Shown here piece after piece: positions 5,514 through 5,556 of a DNA stretch of 5,556 nt (within the stretch, counting starts at the first letter, position 1; each line of letters starts with the position of its first letter). Position numbers and translations under genes: made by a program. The stretch is from Oscillospiraceae bacterium. Its GTDB lineage: Bacteria > Bacillota > Clostridia > Oscillospirales > Acutalibacteraceae. The DNA is taken from assembly GCA_021640185.1 (NCBI GenBank), contig JAJXDX010000157.1, positions 1 to 5,556 on the forward strand, read 5' to 3'. The notes beneath the pieces were generated by a model. That model saw nothing but the letters and a program-made list of their open reading frames with translations, was not told the DNA's origin and did not search any database.

Positions 5514-5536
5514 AACCCCCGGCTGTGCCGGGGGTT
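5514..5536 (-). terminator. Second hairpin, oriented for a minus-strand gene
   Basis: A perfect 10-bp stem (5514-5523 pairing with 5527-5536) with a TGT loop. No T run follows it on the plus strand, but the minus strand reads GGGGGTTTTC at its exit, a weak terminator tract. It suggests a convergent minus-strand gene ends at or just beyond the right edge. Confidence 0.6.
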
Positions 5537-5556
5537 CAAAAAGGGTTAGACCTATG

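Overview
The window reads as chromosomal DNA of a high-G+C member of the Clostridia, most like the Oscillospiraceae/Ruminococcaceae. The reasons are a PcrA-type helicase with a Gly/Ala/Arg-rich linker, Gram-positive style ribosome binding sites and lipobox, consensus vegetative promoters, and a Cys-rich conserved protein of a type I associate with clostridial genomes. The lineage is an inference from protein character; no rRNA or other phylogenetic marker is present.

Layout. Positions 1-2318 (+) hold most of a UvrD/PcrA superfamily 1 DNA helicase; its N-terminus, including the Walker A motif, lies upstream of the window. A 15-bp-stem terminator (2335-2371) closes it. A small XRE-type repressor gene follows on the minus strand (2381-2614). 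A 117-bp divergent intergenic region then carries an extended -10 promoter and a cluster of ACAT/ATGT half-sites forming a candidate operator. Next on the plus strand are a small lipoprotein gene (2732-3142) and a gene for a 296-aa protein with 25 cysteines (3264-4154), which ends in a strong hairpin (4172-4214). A second near-consensus promoter (4230-4258) drives a class-C beta-lactamase-fold serine hydrolase/esterase (4303-5439). A 20-bp perfect bidirectional terminator (5454-5503) follows, then another hairpin (5514-5536) oriented for a minus-strand gene beyond the window.

How the parts relate. The helicase and the serine hydrolase look like independent transcription units. The XRE gene and the lipoprotein share a divergent control region and may form a regulator-target pair. 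No convincing terminator separates the lipoprotein from the Cys-rich gene, but a CATACACT box resembling mother-cell sporulation sigma -10 elements precedes the latter, so it may have its own sporulation-time promoter. The least understood and most interesting item is the Cys-rich protein with its Gly-Cys-Gly-Cys tail. No mobile element, CRISPR array, tRNA or rRNA was seen, and no gene-free stretch exceeds about 125 bases.
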